The position numbers and the translations under genes were made by a program. A DNA stretch of 39,184 nt, taken from contig JAUYPW010000017.1 in the NCBI GenBank assembly GCA_030697525.1, positions 1 through 39,184 of the forward strand. Direction: 5' to 3'. Shown here in pieces: positions 15,063 through 23,365 of the stretch. Each line of letters begins with the position of its first letter. The first letter of the stretch is position 1. The DNA is from a bacterium (GTDB taxonomy: Bacteria > Patescibacteriota > Minisyncoccia > Sungbacterales > HO2-52-23). The notes beneath the pieces were generated by a model. The model ran no database searches and was not told the DNA's origin. It was given only the letters and a program-made list of their open reading frames with translations.

Positions 15063-16433
15063 ATGATTAGTTTTAAAAACAAAAATGTTTTAGTGGCGGG
15101 TTTGGGACTACATGGCGGGGGAGTGGGGACAGTAAAATTTTTAGCTAGAGAAGGAGCTAAGATTACTGTCACCGACTTACGTTCTCTAGAAGTCCTTCAG
15201 CCCTCTCTTAAGAAACTAGCCAAAATAAAAGGTATAAAATATTTTTTTGGGGAACATAAACTAGATGAATTTCTGAAAGCCGATTTTATACTAAAGGGGC
15301 CGGGTGTTAAACCAGACTCTGAATTTATAATTCAGGCCAAAAAACGAAATATACCAGTTTTAAATGATATCGCTATTTTTTTAAATAGCTGTCCTGCTAA
15401 AATAATAGGCATAACCGGAAGTCGTGGTAAATCTACCACAGCTTTTTTAATATGGAGGTTTCTGCAAGAAAAATTTAAGAAAATCTGGTTGGCAGGAAAC
15501 ATACGCAGATCTGTATTGGAACTTCTACCCAAAATAAAATCAAATGACTGGGTTGTACTGGAACTATCCAGCTTCCAGTTGCAGGATCTGGCCGATTCGG
15601 GTTTAGAAATCAAAGGCAAGCCGGAAATTTCTGTCATCACTAATATATACAAGGAACATCTCAACTGGCACAAGGATCCTGATGATTATTTAAAAGCCAA
15701 GGGCTATATAACAGCTTTTCAAAATAAAGAAAATTACCTGTTTTTAAATCCTTTGGATGAAAAACTAAAAAATATTGCTAAAATAAGTAGGGCTAAGATC
15801 ATCTACCCCGAACTTCAGAAAAATTTACAAACAGTGGTGGACCATAATCTGGGAAGCCACTATAGATCATCGGTAGCTCTAGCGGCAGGTGTAGCCGGGT
15901 TACTCGGAGTGAGCAAAGAACTTATAGAAAAAGATTTGCGCAGTTTCCATGGTCTCCCCGGAAGACAAGAAAAAATTAGAGAGCTTGACAGTATAAGTTT
16001 TATAAACGACACAACCTCCACCATGCCGGATTCCACCGTTGCCTGTGTAGAAAGATTTTGGAAATTAAAAGAAAAAGATAATAAAATAATATTAATAGCT
16101 GGCGGACAGGATAAGAATTTGGATTATGACTCTTTGGCCAAGATTGTAGCAGATAAAATTGAGGTTTTGGTTTTATTGCCAGGCACAGCCACAGAAAAAC
16201 TAGAGAAAGAATTAGGAATTAGGGATTACGAATCAAGATATAAAAAAATCCAGGATTCTAAATTAAAAATTCTATATTCTAAATCTATGGCCGGAGCAGT
16301 TAAAAAAGCCTACGTAGAAGCCAAGGCCGGGGATTATGTTTTATTAAGCCCTGGCGCTGCCAGTTTCGGACTTTTTCTAAACGAATTTGATCGTGGTAAA
16401 AAATTTACTGAAGCAGTAAAGAAATTAAAATGA
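15063..16433 (+). CDS. murD: UDP-N-acetylmuramoylalanine-D-glutamate ligase
   Basis: A 456-residue Mur ligase adding D-Glu to UDP-MurNAc-L-Ala. The N-terminal Rossmann domain starts 'VLVAGLGLHGGG', the ATP loop is 'GITGSRGKSTTA', and the central domain contains 'VLELSSFQL' and 'SVITNIYKEHLNWH'. The C-terminal domain carries 'FINDTTSTMPDST' and 'LLSPGAASFGLF'. No SD; TATAAT is just upstream. It overlaps ftsW by 4 nt. Confidence 0.95.
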   Translation: MISFKNKNVLVAGLGLHGGGVGTVKFLAREGAKITVTDLRSLEVLQPSLKKLAKIKGIKYFFGEHKLDEFLKADFILKGPGVKPDSEFIIQAKKRNIPVLNDIAIFLNSCPAKIIGITGSRGKSTTAFLIWRFLQEKFKKIWLAGNIRRSVLELLPKIKSNDWVVLELSSFQLQDLADSGLEIKGKPEISVITNIYKEHLNWHKDPDDYLKAKGYITAFQNKENYLFLNPLDEKLKNIAKISRAKIIYPELQKNLQTVVDHNLGSHYRSSVALAAGVAGLLGVSKELIEKDLRSFHGLPGRQEKIRELDSISFINDTTSTMPDSTVACVERFWKLKEKDNKIILIAGGQDKNLDYDSLAKIVADKIEVLVLLPGTATEKLEKELGIRDYESRYKKIQDSKLKILYSKSMAGAVKKAYVEAKAGDYVLLSPGAASFGLFLNEFDRGKKFTEAVKKLK

Positions 16434-17533
16434 AACAACAGTCTACCGGTCTAAACAAAACCTTGCTTTATGTAACTGCGGCACTATTTTGGGGCGGCTT
16501 GCTTGTGGTATTTTCCGCGTCCATGGTTCTTTCACAGAAACGTTTCGGTTCCGTAGGTTACTACACCATGCGCCAGCTTATATACGGAGGGGTCCCTGGC
16601 ATAATATTCATGCTCATAGCCTCCAAAATACCTTATACTTTTTGGAGAAAGGTGGCTTTGCCTCTTATGATATTGTCCTTTGTAATGCTGGCTTTGCTTT
16701 TTTTGCCGACACTGGGATTTTCCTTTGGAGGAGCAACCCGCTGGCTTAAACTGGGCCCCATCACCTTCCAGCCATCGGAAATATTAAAATTGACTTTTGT
16801 AATTTATTTAGCTTCGTGGCTAGATGCTAGACGTCAGGAAATAGCCAGTGTTTCTTATGGTCTTATACCTTTTGCCATGATGCTATCTTTTATAGGAATT
16901 TTTCTTATAATGCAGCCGGACTTTGGAACTTTGGGAATAATAGTTATCTCTGCCGGCTTACTTTATTTTTTGGGAGGCGGCAAGACCTCGCAAATAGTAA
17001 CCTTGTCCGCTCTTGGTCTTGTACTGGCTTTTTTACTGGTACAGATAGCCCCATATCGGATGAACCGTCTAAATGTATTCTTGAACCCCGATCTTGACCC
17101 AAAAGGAATAGGATATCATGCCAACCAAGCTTCAATTGCCATTGGTTCCGGTGGATTTTGGGGGGTTGGTTTCGGAAAAGGCCTGCAAAAGTATAACTAT
17201 CTGCCGGAGCCGATGGGTGATTCTATTTTTGCTATTTTTGCAGAGGAAATGGGGTTTTTGGGAGTTATGGCGATTCTCTTTTTATTTGCCATATTTTTTC
17301 GGCAGGGAATTAAAATAGCTAAAGGAGCTCCCGATTCATTCGGCCAGTTACTTGCCGGCGGTATAACTTTAAGTATTGCAACTCAAGTCTTCATAAATAT
17401 TGCCGCCATATCCGGTCTTTTCCCTTTGACCGGAATACCACTGCCTTTTTTCAGCTACGGAGGAACTTCGTTGGGGATGACTTTGGCCGGTGTTGGAATT
17501 TTGTTAAATATATCCAAATATGAGAGAATATAA
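16430..17533 (+). CDS. ftsW: Peptidoglycan glycosyltransferase FtsW (SEDS family)
   Basis: A 367-residue SEDS-family membrane protein with about ten transmembrane helices. It polymerises lipid II at the septum together with a class B PBP. Signature segments are 'FQPSEILKLTFVIYLA', 'QPDFGTLGI', 'GDSIFAIFAEEMGFLG' and 'PFFSYGGTSLG'. FtsW rather than RodA is chosen because of its murD/murG neighbours. It is coupled to murD by an ATGA overlap. Confidence 0.92.
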   Translation: MKQQSTGLNKTLLYVTAALFWGGLLVVFSASMVLSQKRFGSVGYYTMRQLIYGGVPGIIFMLIASKIPYTFWRKVALPLMILSFVMLALLFLPTLGFSFGGATRWLKLGPITFQPSEILKLTFVIYLASWLDARRQEIASVSYGLIPFAMMLSFIGIFLIMQPDFGTLGIIVISAGLLYFLGGGKTSQIVTLSALGLVLAFLLVQIAPYRMNRLNVFLNPDLDPKGIGYHANQASIAIGSGGFWGVGFGKGLQKYNYLPEPMGDSIFAIFAEEMGFLGVMAILFLFAIFFRQGIKIAKGAPDSFGQLLAGGITLSIATQVFINIAAISGLFPLTGIPLPFFSYGGTSLGMTLAGVGILLNISKYERI

Positions 17534-17554
17534 ACATTCAAATCTAGTAAAATT

Positions 17555-18679
17555 ATGAGAATATTGTTGGCCGGGGGAGGCACTGGAGGACATTTTTTCC
17601 CCTTAATTGCTCTGGCTAGAGAAATACGAGTTATTGCCGAAAAAAACCTAATTGTAGATCTTGATTTATACTATCTCGGAGCTCTAGATCAGGAAAAAAG
17701 CCAGACGCTAAAAAAAGAAGGCTTAATAGAGATTAAAGTCCTTACGGGAAAGTGGCGGCGTTATTTTTCTTTAGAAAATTTTCTGGATATTTTTAAATTT
17801 TTTTTAGGAATTTTACAATCTCTTTGGCATTTTTTCGTAATCATGCCTGATGTGGTATTTTCCAAAGGGGGTTATGGAGCCCTGCCAGCAGTTATTGGCG
17901 CAGTAATTTTCCGAATACCCCTCATGGTCCACGAATCCGACGCTATTCCCGGAAAAGTGAACCAGTGGTCAGCCAGATTTGCAGATAAAGTTGGGGTAGC
18001 TTTTGCCGGCGCAGCCGATTTTTTCCCTAAAGAAAAAACTGCTCTGGTGGGTATTCCCTTGCGCAAAAAGTTACTAAGTGGCTCACCTGTTTCGGCAAAA
18101 GAAAATTTAAATATAACTTCGGGGCTTCCTGTTTTGGGTTTTGTGGGCGGTTCTCAAGGAGCCCAGAAAATAAACGATGCTTTGTTGGGTATTTTAAAAG
18201 AGCTTGCTGGCGAATTTGAGATCATACATCAATGCGGAGAAAAAAATCTTTCGGATGTAAAAAGCGAAGCGGAGGTTATTTTAAATCCTGACTTGAAAAA
18301 TCATTACCATCTTTTTGGATTTATGAACGAGGAAGAAATTAGAGATTTTTATGCCGCGGCTGACTTAATAATCTCTCGGGCATCGTCTTCCATAATGGAG
18401 ATAGCGGCATCGGGTAAGCCGTCCATACTAATCCCCCTAAGCGGTGCCGCTCAAGACCATCAGAGAAAAAATGCTTATGAATACTCAAGAGTCGGAGCCT
18501 GTCTGATAGTTGAGGAAACAAACCTAACTCCGCATGTACTACTTAGAGATATAACCAAATTGATATCTGATAAAGAAAAAATAAAACAAATGTCGGATGC
18601 CGCTAAAAATTTTGCCAGACTTGATTCAGCCGAGATAATCGCCAGAGAGATCTTAGGCCTGGCAGTTCATAATTTATGA
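17555..18679 (+). CDS. murG: UDP-GlcNAc:lipid I transferase
   Basis: A 374-residue GT-B glycosyltransferase making lipid II. The N-terminal donor/lipid motif is 'LAGGGTGGHFFPLIALA' and there is 'GGYGALPAV'. The C-terminal UDP-GlcNAc site is 'FVGGSQGAQKIN' and 'ISRASSSIMEIAASGKPSILIPL'. It begins 21 nt after ftsW without an SD and overlaps gltX by 4 nt. Confidence 0.95.
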   Translation: MRILLAGGGTGGHFFPLIALAREIRVIAEKNLIVDLDLYYLGALDQEKSQTLKKEGLIEIKVLTGKWRRYFSLENFLDIFKFFLGILQSLWHFFVIMPDVVFSKGGYGALPAVIGAVIFRIPLMVHESDAIPGKVNQWSARFADKVGVAFAGAADFFPKEKTALVGIPLRKKLLSGSPVSAKENLNITSGLPVLGFVGGSQGAQKINDALLGILKELAGEFEIIHQCGEKNLSDVKSEAEVILNPDLKNHYHLFGFMNEEEIRDFYAAADLIISRASSSIMEIAASGKPSILIPLSGAAQDHQRKNAYEYSRVGACLIVEETNLTPHVLLRDITKLISDKEKIKQMSDAAKNFARLDSAEIIAREILGLAVHNL

Positions 18680-20094
18680 TCCGAACCCGTATAGCTCCAA
18701 GCCCAACAGGAAACCTGCATATAGGTACCGCGCGTACCGCCCTTTTCAATTATCTTTTCGCCAAAAAAATGGGAGGTAGGTTTATTGTCAGAATAGAAGA
18801 TACGGATATTGAAAGATCTAATAAGAAGTTTGAGAAAAATATAATTGAGGGGCTTAAATGGCTGGGTATGGGAGAGGACGAGGGACCTTTGGTGGGGGGG
18901 GATTATGGACCCTATCGACAAAGCGAAAGAACTAAAACTTATAAACCGTATATCGAAAAATTATTATCCGAATCAAAGGCTTTTTATTGTTTCCATTCTG
19001 AAAAAGAGTTGGCAGAAGAAAAAGAAAATTTAATGAAAAGTAAAAAACATCCGGTCCACCTTTGTGAATATAGAAACATATCCCTGGAGGAAGCCAACAT
19101 ATTGAGAGAGGCTAAAAATGATTACATAATAAGATTTAAAAATCATGTCGGCCGTAAAATTACTTTTAATGACCTGGTTAGAAAAGATCTATCTTTTGAT
19201 TCGGATTTAATCGGAGATTTTTCCATCGCTAAAAGAATAGATGTGCCTTTATACAATTTCGCGGTAGTGGTAGATGATGAAATAATGGAAATAAGTCACG
19301 TAATTCGCGGAGAAGATCATATTTCCAATACTCCGAAACAGCTTTTACTTATAGAAGCCCTGGGGTTCAAAAAACCCACATATGCGCATCTTCCCCTTAT
19401 TCTAGGATCGGACCGTTCTAAATTGTCCAAAAGGCACGGAGCAACTTCGGTGGATGAGTATAAGGATCTCGGCTATTTATCCGAATCTCTTTTTAACTTC
19501 ATGGCCCTGCTTGGTTGGAATCCGGGAGATGACAGGGAGATTTTATCTAAAGAGGAACTGATAGAATCATTCTCCATGGAAAAAGTCCAGAAATCCGGAG
19601 CCATATTTGATTTAAACAAGCTGGACTGGATGAATGGAGAATACATACGTAGAAAATCTATAGCTGAACTGGCCAAACTTAGCCAACCATTTTTAAAAGT
19701 AAAATCAAAAAAATATCTTGAAAAAATTTTAGAATTGGAGCAGTCTCGGATAAAAAAACTGTCCGAGCTCCCGGAAAAAGTGGATTATTTCTTTAAGGAA
19801 CCGTCTGCAGATAAAGATCTGTTGCGCTGGAAAAATATGACGGATGAGGAAATTAAAAGTTCTATTAAAAAACTGCTTGAACTACTTAAAGAAAACAAAG
19901 AACAAGATATAAAAATAATAGAAAAGGTGTTCTTGGAAGAGGCTGGAAAAATGGGGGATAGGGGGCGGCTTTTGTGGCCCTTGCGCTCGGCTTTATCTGG
20001 TAAAAAAGCTTCAGCCGGACCATTTGAAATCATATCTATATTAGGGGTAGAACAATCCATAAAAAGACTGGAGAATGCCCTGCAAAGCATATGA
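18676..20094 (+). CDS. gltX: Glutamate-tRNA ligase
   Basis: A 472-residue class I synthetase. The HIGH-type motif is 'PSPTGNLHIGTA', the KMSKS-type motif is 'DRSKLSKRHG', and 'VRIEDTD' is the Glu-binding segment. The helical C-terminal anticodon domain runs from about residue 320. Whether it also charges tRNA-Gln cannot be told from the sequence. It is coupled on both sides (ATGA with murG and with the M23 gene), an unusual link of translation and cell-wall genes. Confidence 0.96.
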   Translation: MIRTRIAPSPTGNLHIGTARTALFNYLFAKKMGGRFIVRIEDTDIERSNKKFEKNIIEGLKWLGMGEDEGPLVGGDYGPYRQSERTKTYKPYIEKLLSESKAFYCFHSEKELAEEKENLMKSKKHPVHLCEYRNISLEEANILREAKNDYIIRFKNHVGRKITFNDLVRKDLSFDSDLIGDFSIAKRIDVPLYNFAVVVDDEIMEISHVIRGEDHISNTPKQLLLIEALGFKKPTYAHLPLILGSDRSKLSKRHGATSVDEYKDLGYLSESLFNFMALLGWNPGDDREILSKEELIESFSMEKVQKSGAIFDLNKLDWMNGEYIRRKSIAELAKLSQPFLKVKSKKYLEKILELEQSRIKKLSELPEKVDYFFKEPSADKDLLRWKNMTDEEIKSSIKKLLELLKENKEQDIKIIEKVFLEEAGKMGDRGRLLWPLRSALSGKKASAGPFEIISILGVEQSIKRLENALQSI

Positions 20095-21353
20095 AGACTT
20101 TTGCTTTTTTAAAAATATTGGCGGTTTTATTGTTTTTTTCTTTGGCTTTTTCGGCCACAGTATCCTGGGCCCAAACACCTGGAGAGTTAAAGAAGGTAAT
20201 CGACCAAAAAAATGAGGAAATACGCAGGCTTGAAGAAGAGGCTAAAAAATATAAAGACGAGGTGTACTCCACCGCGGAACGCGGCAAAACACTTAAAGCC
20301 GAATTGATCAGAATAGACAAAACAGTGAAGCAATTACGTAAAGATATAGATCTTACCGAGAAAAAGATGAAAAATACCGAACTGGAAATAAAAAAGACTG
20401 GTATTGAAATAAAGGAAAAAGACAGCTCTATAAAAAAAATGAATTTGGGTTTGGCCAACACTCTAAGAGTAATATATGAGAACGATGGCTTGGATTTGAT
20501 TGAGATATTACTGCAGGAAGGGGATATTGCGAAATTCCTAAGCCACATGGATTATACCGAGATTCTACAGTCTAAAATAACGGCATCAGTTTCTGATCTG
20601 AAAACCGTGCGAGGAGAACTAAAAACAAAAAAGGCGGAAGCCGAAGAAAAGAAAGAGAAGTTAAAAAATTTGGGGAAAACCCTGATAGCCAATAAACAAA
20701 CAAAGGAAGAAATACAAAAAGAACGCCAAAATCTTTTGGTGCTGACCAAAAACCAGGAAGCTCGTTATCAAGTGCTTTTAGAGGAAACCGAAGACAAACA
20801 AGAAGAACTTGAGAAAGAAATTGAAGACCTTGAAGAAAAATTACGTTTATTAATTGATCCAAGTTCTCTGCCGAAGGCTAAAAAAAGTTTTTTTGACTGG
20901 CCGATTGAAGGAATCTTGAGCCAGGGATACGGAGAGACTCCTTTTACAAAATCAAAGAAGGGTAGGCATTTTTATAAATTTCATAATGGCATAGATATAG
21001 CCGCACCTACCGGAACTCCTATTAAAGCGGCCGATGACGGAACAGTGCTGGGCACGGGCAATACGGATAACTACTGTCCAAAATCTTTGCAGGGTAAATA
21101 TACAGTTATTGACCATAAAAATAATTTGGCGTCTATGTACGCTCACCAGTCTTTAATAACCGTCTCTCAAGGACAACAAGTGAAGAGGGGAGATATAATA
21201 GGATATGTGGGCAGTACCGGAAAAAGTACCGGTCCCCATCTTCATTTTACGGTTTACGATTCCAGAACTTTGGAAATAAAAAAAGGACCGACGGGTGCGT
21301 GCGGTCCTGTGCCTATTGGAGGTTCTATAAATCCTTTGCAATACTTAGACTAG
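20091..21353 (+). CDS. EnvC-like murein hydrolase (coiled coil plus M23 peptidase)
   Basis: A 420-residue exported protein. The signal peptide 'ILAVLLFFSLAFSATVSWA' probably ends before QTPGEL. Long coiled coils fill about 30-260. The M23 LytM domain follows with zinc ligands in 'HNGIDIAAPTGTP' and 'GPHLHF', plus 'YAHQS', so the metalloprotease site looks intact, unlike degenerate EnvC proteins. It should cut or regulate cutting of peptidoglycan during cell separation. It is coupled to gltX (ATGA) and overlaps the convergent gene by 9 nt at its 3' end. Confidence 0.92.
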   Translation: MKTFAFLKILAVLLFFSLAFSATVSWAQTPGELKKVIDQKNEEIRRLEEEAKKYKDEVYSTAERGKTLKAELIRIDKTVKQLRKDIDLTEKKMKNTELEIKKTGIEIKEKDSSIKKMNLGLANTLRVIYENDGLDLIEILLQEGDIAKFLSHMDYTEILQSKITASVSDLKTVRGELKTKKAEAEEKKEKLKNLGKTLIANKQTKEEIQKERQNLLVLTKNQEARYQVLLEETEDKQEELEKEIEDLEEKLRLLIDPSSLPKAKKSFFDWPIEGILSQGYGETPFTKSKKGRHFYKFHNGIDIAAPTGTPIKAADDGTVLGTGNTDNYCPKSLQGKYTVIDHKNNLASMYAHQSLITVSQGQQVKRGDIIGYVGSTGKSTGPHLHFTVYDSRTLEIKKGPTGACGPVPIGGSINPLQYLD

Positions 21354-21827
21354 TGATTTCATCATTTTTTGCCATTTTTCTTGGAACTCTTCCCCTTGTT
21401 TGCCCGTGTCGGCTAAATTGAAAGTCGGATTATCCCTCAAGTAATCAAACGCCGCTTCTACAAATTGAGAGACGGGGAAATGCACGCTCAAACTATTAAC
21501 ACCGTGAGATATTTCAACACGATGACTACCCATAGGAAGAGATATGGTGGGTTTTAGATATTGTATTCCGGAAAAATCTAGTTTAACTTTTTCCGCTATC
21601 ACTATTTTACTATCAAGATAAGCAGAATGCGTATCTAAACTCTTAGACAGCCATAAATTTTTATCAATCACGACGGCTATGGCATCTATAAAGAAAGCCT
21701 CATTTATCAACAAAATTAAATATTTTCTGCCATCAAAAATTCTTTCTACAAGTTTACCAACAAGGTCGTTGTATATGACAAAGTTAATTACCTCACATCC
21801 GGCTAGTTTGCTGACCCATGGCCGCAT
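21345..21827 (-). CDS. Hypothetical protein (160 aa)
   Basis: I do not recognise this family. It has a strong SD (AAGGAGGTAGGG) before ATG and a good promoter, so it is very likely real. The sequence is soluble in character, with alternating beta-like stretches ('YLILLINEAFFIDAIAVVIDKNLWL', 'VKLDFSGIQYL') and a helical C-terminus ('FVEAAFDYLRD', 'EFQEKWQKMMKSLV'). No signal peptide or metal motif is seen. It lies between the M23 gene (convergent) and the Xer gene (same strand, own promoter). Confidence 0.75.
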   Translation of the reverse strand: MRPWVSKLAGCEVINFVIYNDLVGKLVERIFDGRKYLILLINEAFFIDAIAVVIDKNLWLSKSLDTHSAYLDSKIVIAEKVKLDFSGIQYLKPTISLPMGSHRVEISHGVNSLSVHFPVSQFVEAAFDYLRDNPTFNLADTGKQGEEFQEKWQKMMKSLV

Positions 21828-21873
21828 CCCTACCTCCTTATTTAAAATTATCTGTTTTCAAACAACCCGATCA

Positions 21874-21902
21874 GTTATAGCAGTATACTAGAAAATGGTC
21901 AA
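21874..21902 (-). promoter_or_regulatory. Promoter of the 160-aa hypothetical gene
   Basis: On the minus strand TTGACC and TATAAC are separated by 17 nt, followed about 35 nt later by the AAGGAGG SD. The -35 abuts the Xer stop codon. Confidence 0.75.
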
Positions 21903-21903
21903 A

Positions 21904-22836
21904 TTATTTTAATGGATGGAATTTTTTGTGTGTGGATTCTGCATATTTATCGGAGGCATGCACATAGCGTGTTGTGGTGTGTAGAGACTCGTGTCCCAAA
22001 AGAACTTGTAGAGCTGCTGGATTGGCCCCTTGTTCGGCCAAATAAGTCGCAAAGCCGTGACGCAAAGAGTGAGCCGAGGTGGGTACATTTATACCCAACC
22101 GTTCGCGATATTGTTTTATTTTCATCTGCAAATAATTTGTAGAAATTCTAGACTTGGTGAGGTTTGCATTCCTCCCCCGGTAGGGGATAAAGAGAGCGGG
22201 GGAATCATCCTTTCGCATAGTTAAGTAATCATCAATTTTTTCTTTGGCGCGATCAGTCAAATAAACAAATCTTTCTTTTTTTCCTTTGCCGCGGATAAAA
22301 ATTTTTCCAGTTTTATCAATTTGATTTTTATCCAACGAAATTAATTCGGAAATCCGCATGCCAGTGGAGAAGAGGGTTTCCAGCATGGCGCTGTTACGCA
22401 GGACTATCTCCGGCGTTTTTTCAAATTCAGCGGGGGATTCAATCAGTCGTATTAAATCCTCAAGTTCGGCCACCCTGGGGTGTTTCTTGGGCATTTTAAT
22501 AAGTTTGATGGCCTCCGGCGCCACCGGAACTTCATAATCCATATCAATTAGATATTTCAGGTATCTCCTTAAGCTAGATATATTTCTATTTATGGAACCC
22601 GCGCTAAGCTGTTTTTCAGCCTTCTGGCCTTGGCTAGTGATACGATCCCGAGAGGTAAGGTGAGCCTTATATTGCTCCAAATGTTTTTTATTTAAATTAT
22701 TGAAATTTATTTCTATTTCATTTTTAATAAAACCTTCAAATACTTTTAGATCTCTTTCGTAATTATAAATAGTTTCTGGAGAATAATTGTTGGTCTGGAT
22801 GCTTAATAAAAAATCGTCTAGGTGGGGAAGTGGCAT
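21904..22836 (-). CDS. Tyrosine recombinase, XerC/XerD type
   Basis: A 310-residue integrase-family protein with an N-terminal core-binding domain and a C-terminal catalytic domain. The catalytic set is visible: R161 ('STGMRISELI'), K184, H256 and R259 ('HSLRHGFATY'), H282 ('LLGHESL') and Y291 ('TTRYVH'). The length and full-length alignment suggest a housekeeping Xer that resolves chromosome dimers, but a mobile-element integrase cannot be ruled out. The leader has AGGAATAAG upstream of ATG. No clear dif site is found next to it. Confidence 0.9.
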   Translation of the reverse strand: MPLPHLDDFLLSIQTNNYSPETIYNYERDLKVFEGFIKNEIEINFNNLNKKHLEQYKAHLTSRDRITSQGQKAEKQLSAGSINRNISSLRRYLKYLIDMDYEVPVAPEAIKLIKMPKKHPRVAELEDLIRLIESPAEFEKTPEIVLRNSAMLETLFSTGMRISELISLDKNQIDKTGKIFIRGKGKKERFVYLTDRAKEKIDDYLTMRKDDSPALFIPYRGRNANLTKSRISTNYLQMKIKQYRERLGINVPTSAHSLRHGFATYLAEQGANPAALQVLLGHESLHTTTRYVHASDKYAESTHKKFHPLK

Positions 22837-23063
22837 AATGTTGTATTCTTATTCCTTTTTACTATTTTCTTCTTACCTTATAATTGAGCATTAGGGATAT
22901 TATACTCAATTATATTATTAGTTGTGTTGGATTGGAAGCGGTGGTTATCCACATGCCTTGGAGCTACCCTTTATAGCCACAAAAGCTCTCGGAGATATAT
23001 CTTTTGACATCACTTCCCCACCTATTCTCTATATTTAGGCCAGGGGTGGTAAAAATTTTGCAA
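22837..23063. other. Intergenic region with one DnaA-box-like site
   Basis: No convincing gene here. It holds the Xer leader (a minus-strand TATAAT near 22900), a perfect DnaA box TTATCCACA at 22945-22953, and a possible helix GTGGTTAT/ATAGCCAC around it. A single box is not enough to call an origin. Confidence 0.4.
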
Positions 23064-23089
23064 CAAAAAATTCGGATTTCTCCGAATTT
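23064..23089 (-). terminator. Terminator of the 57-aa basic protein gene
   Basis: On the minus strand AAATTCGGA-GAAA-TCCGAATTT is followed by TTTG. It lies 45 nt after the small gene's stop. A wider CCAGGGG/CCCCTGG pairing encloses it. Confidence 0.7.
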
Positions 23090-23133
23090 GATTTTAAATA
23101 TCAATCCCCTGGATACCCTGCATGGTAGGACGG

Positions 23134-23307
23134 TCATTTCTTTCTCCTTCTCTTGGTTGGCTTTAGGGGGTTTGATATTTCTGGAAATACCTTTCTCATT
23201 TTTTCTATCTCTCTATCGGTTTTTTTAATTATCCGCACTAAATCTTTTACAAGCTGATTAAATTGTTTATCTCGTGGTATAGGATTCTTTTCTCGTTTTG
23301 TTTTCAC
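23134..23307 (-). CDS. Small basic protein (57 aa)
   Basis: A GTG start at 23307 is chosen because AAAAAGGAGGT lies 4 nt upstream; the ORF-track ATG at 23367 would run across the divergent promoter. The protein is very basic and mostly helical ('FNQLVKDLVRIIKKTDREIEKM') with a C-terminal 'KRRRKK'. I do not recognise it. It is divergent from the Fe-S nuclease gene, with 58 nt between starts, so the two may be co-regulated or functionally paired. Nucleic-acid binding is plausible from charge only. Confidence 0.65.
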   Translation of the reverse strand: MKTKREKNPIPRDKQFNQLVKDLVRIIKKTDREIEKMRKVFPEISNPLKPTKRRRKK

Positions 23308-23323
23308 TTTTACCTCCTTTTTA

Positions 23324-23352
23324 TTGTCAAACAGCCAGTTGAAAGCTATAAT
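23324..23352 (+). promoter_or_regulatory. Promoter of the nuclease gene
   Basis: TTGTCA and TATAAT are separated by exactly 17 nt. The predicted start near 23359 leaves about 7 nt before ATG, so the mRNA is near-leaderless. Confidence 0.8.
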
Positions 23353-23365
23353 CCAATATACTACC

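Noticed and set aside
22890-22920. Possible dif site beside the Xer gene
   Set aside because: The AT-rich stretch does not give two convincing 11-bp arms around a 6-bp spacer.
22945-22953. Perfect DnaA box TTATCCACA; similar matches near 28386 and 31484
   Set aside because: The others fall inside ctpA and murC, and there is no cluster, AT-rich unwinding region or dnaA/dnaN gene, so an origin is not supported.
23004-23228. 74-aa plus-strand ORF
   Set aside because: It crosses the minus-strand terminator and lies antisense to the basic-protein gene; no SD.
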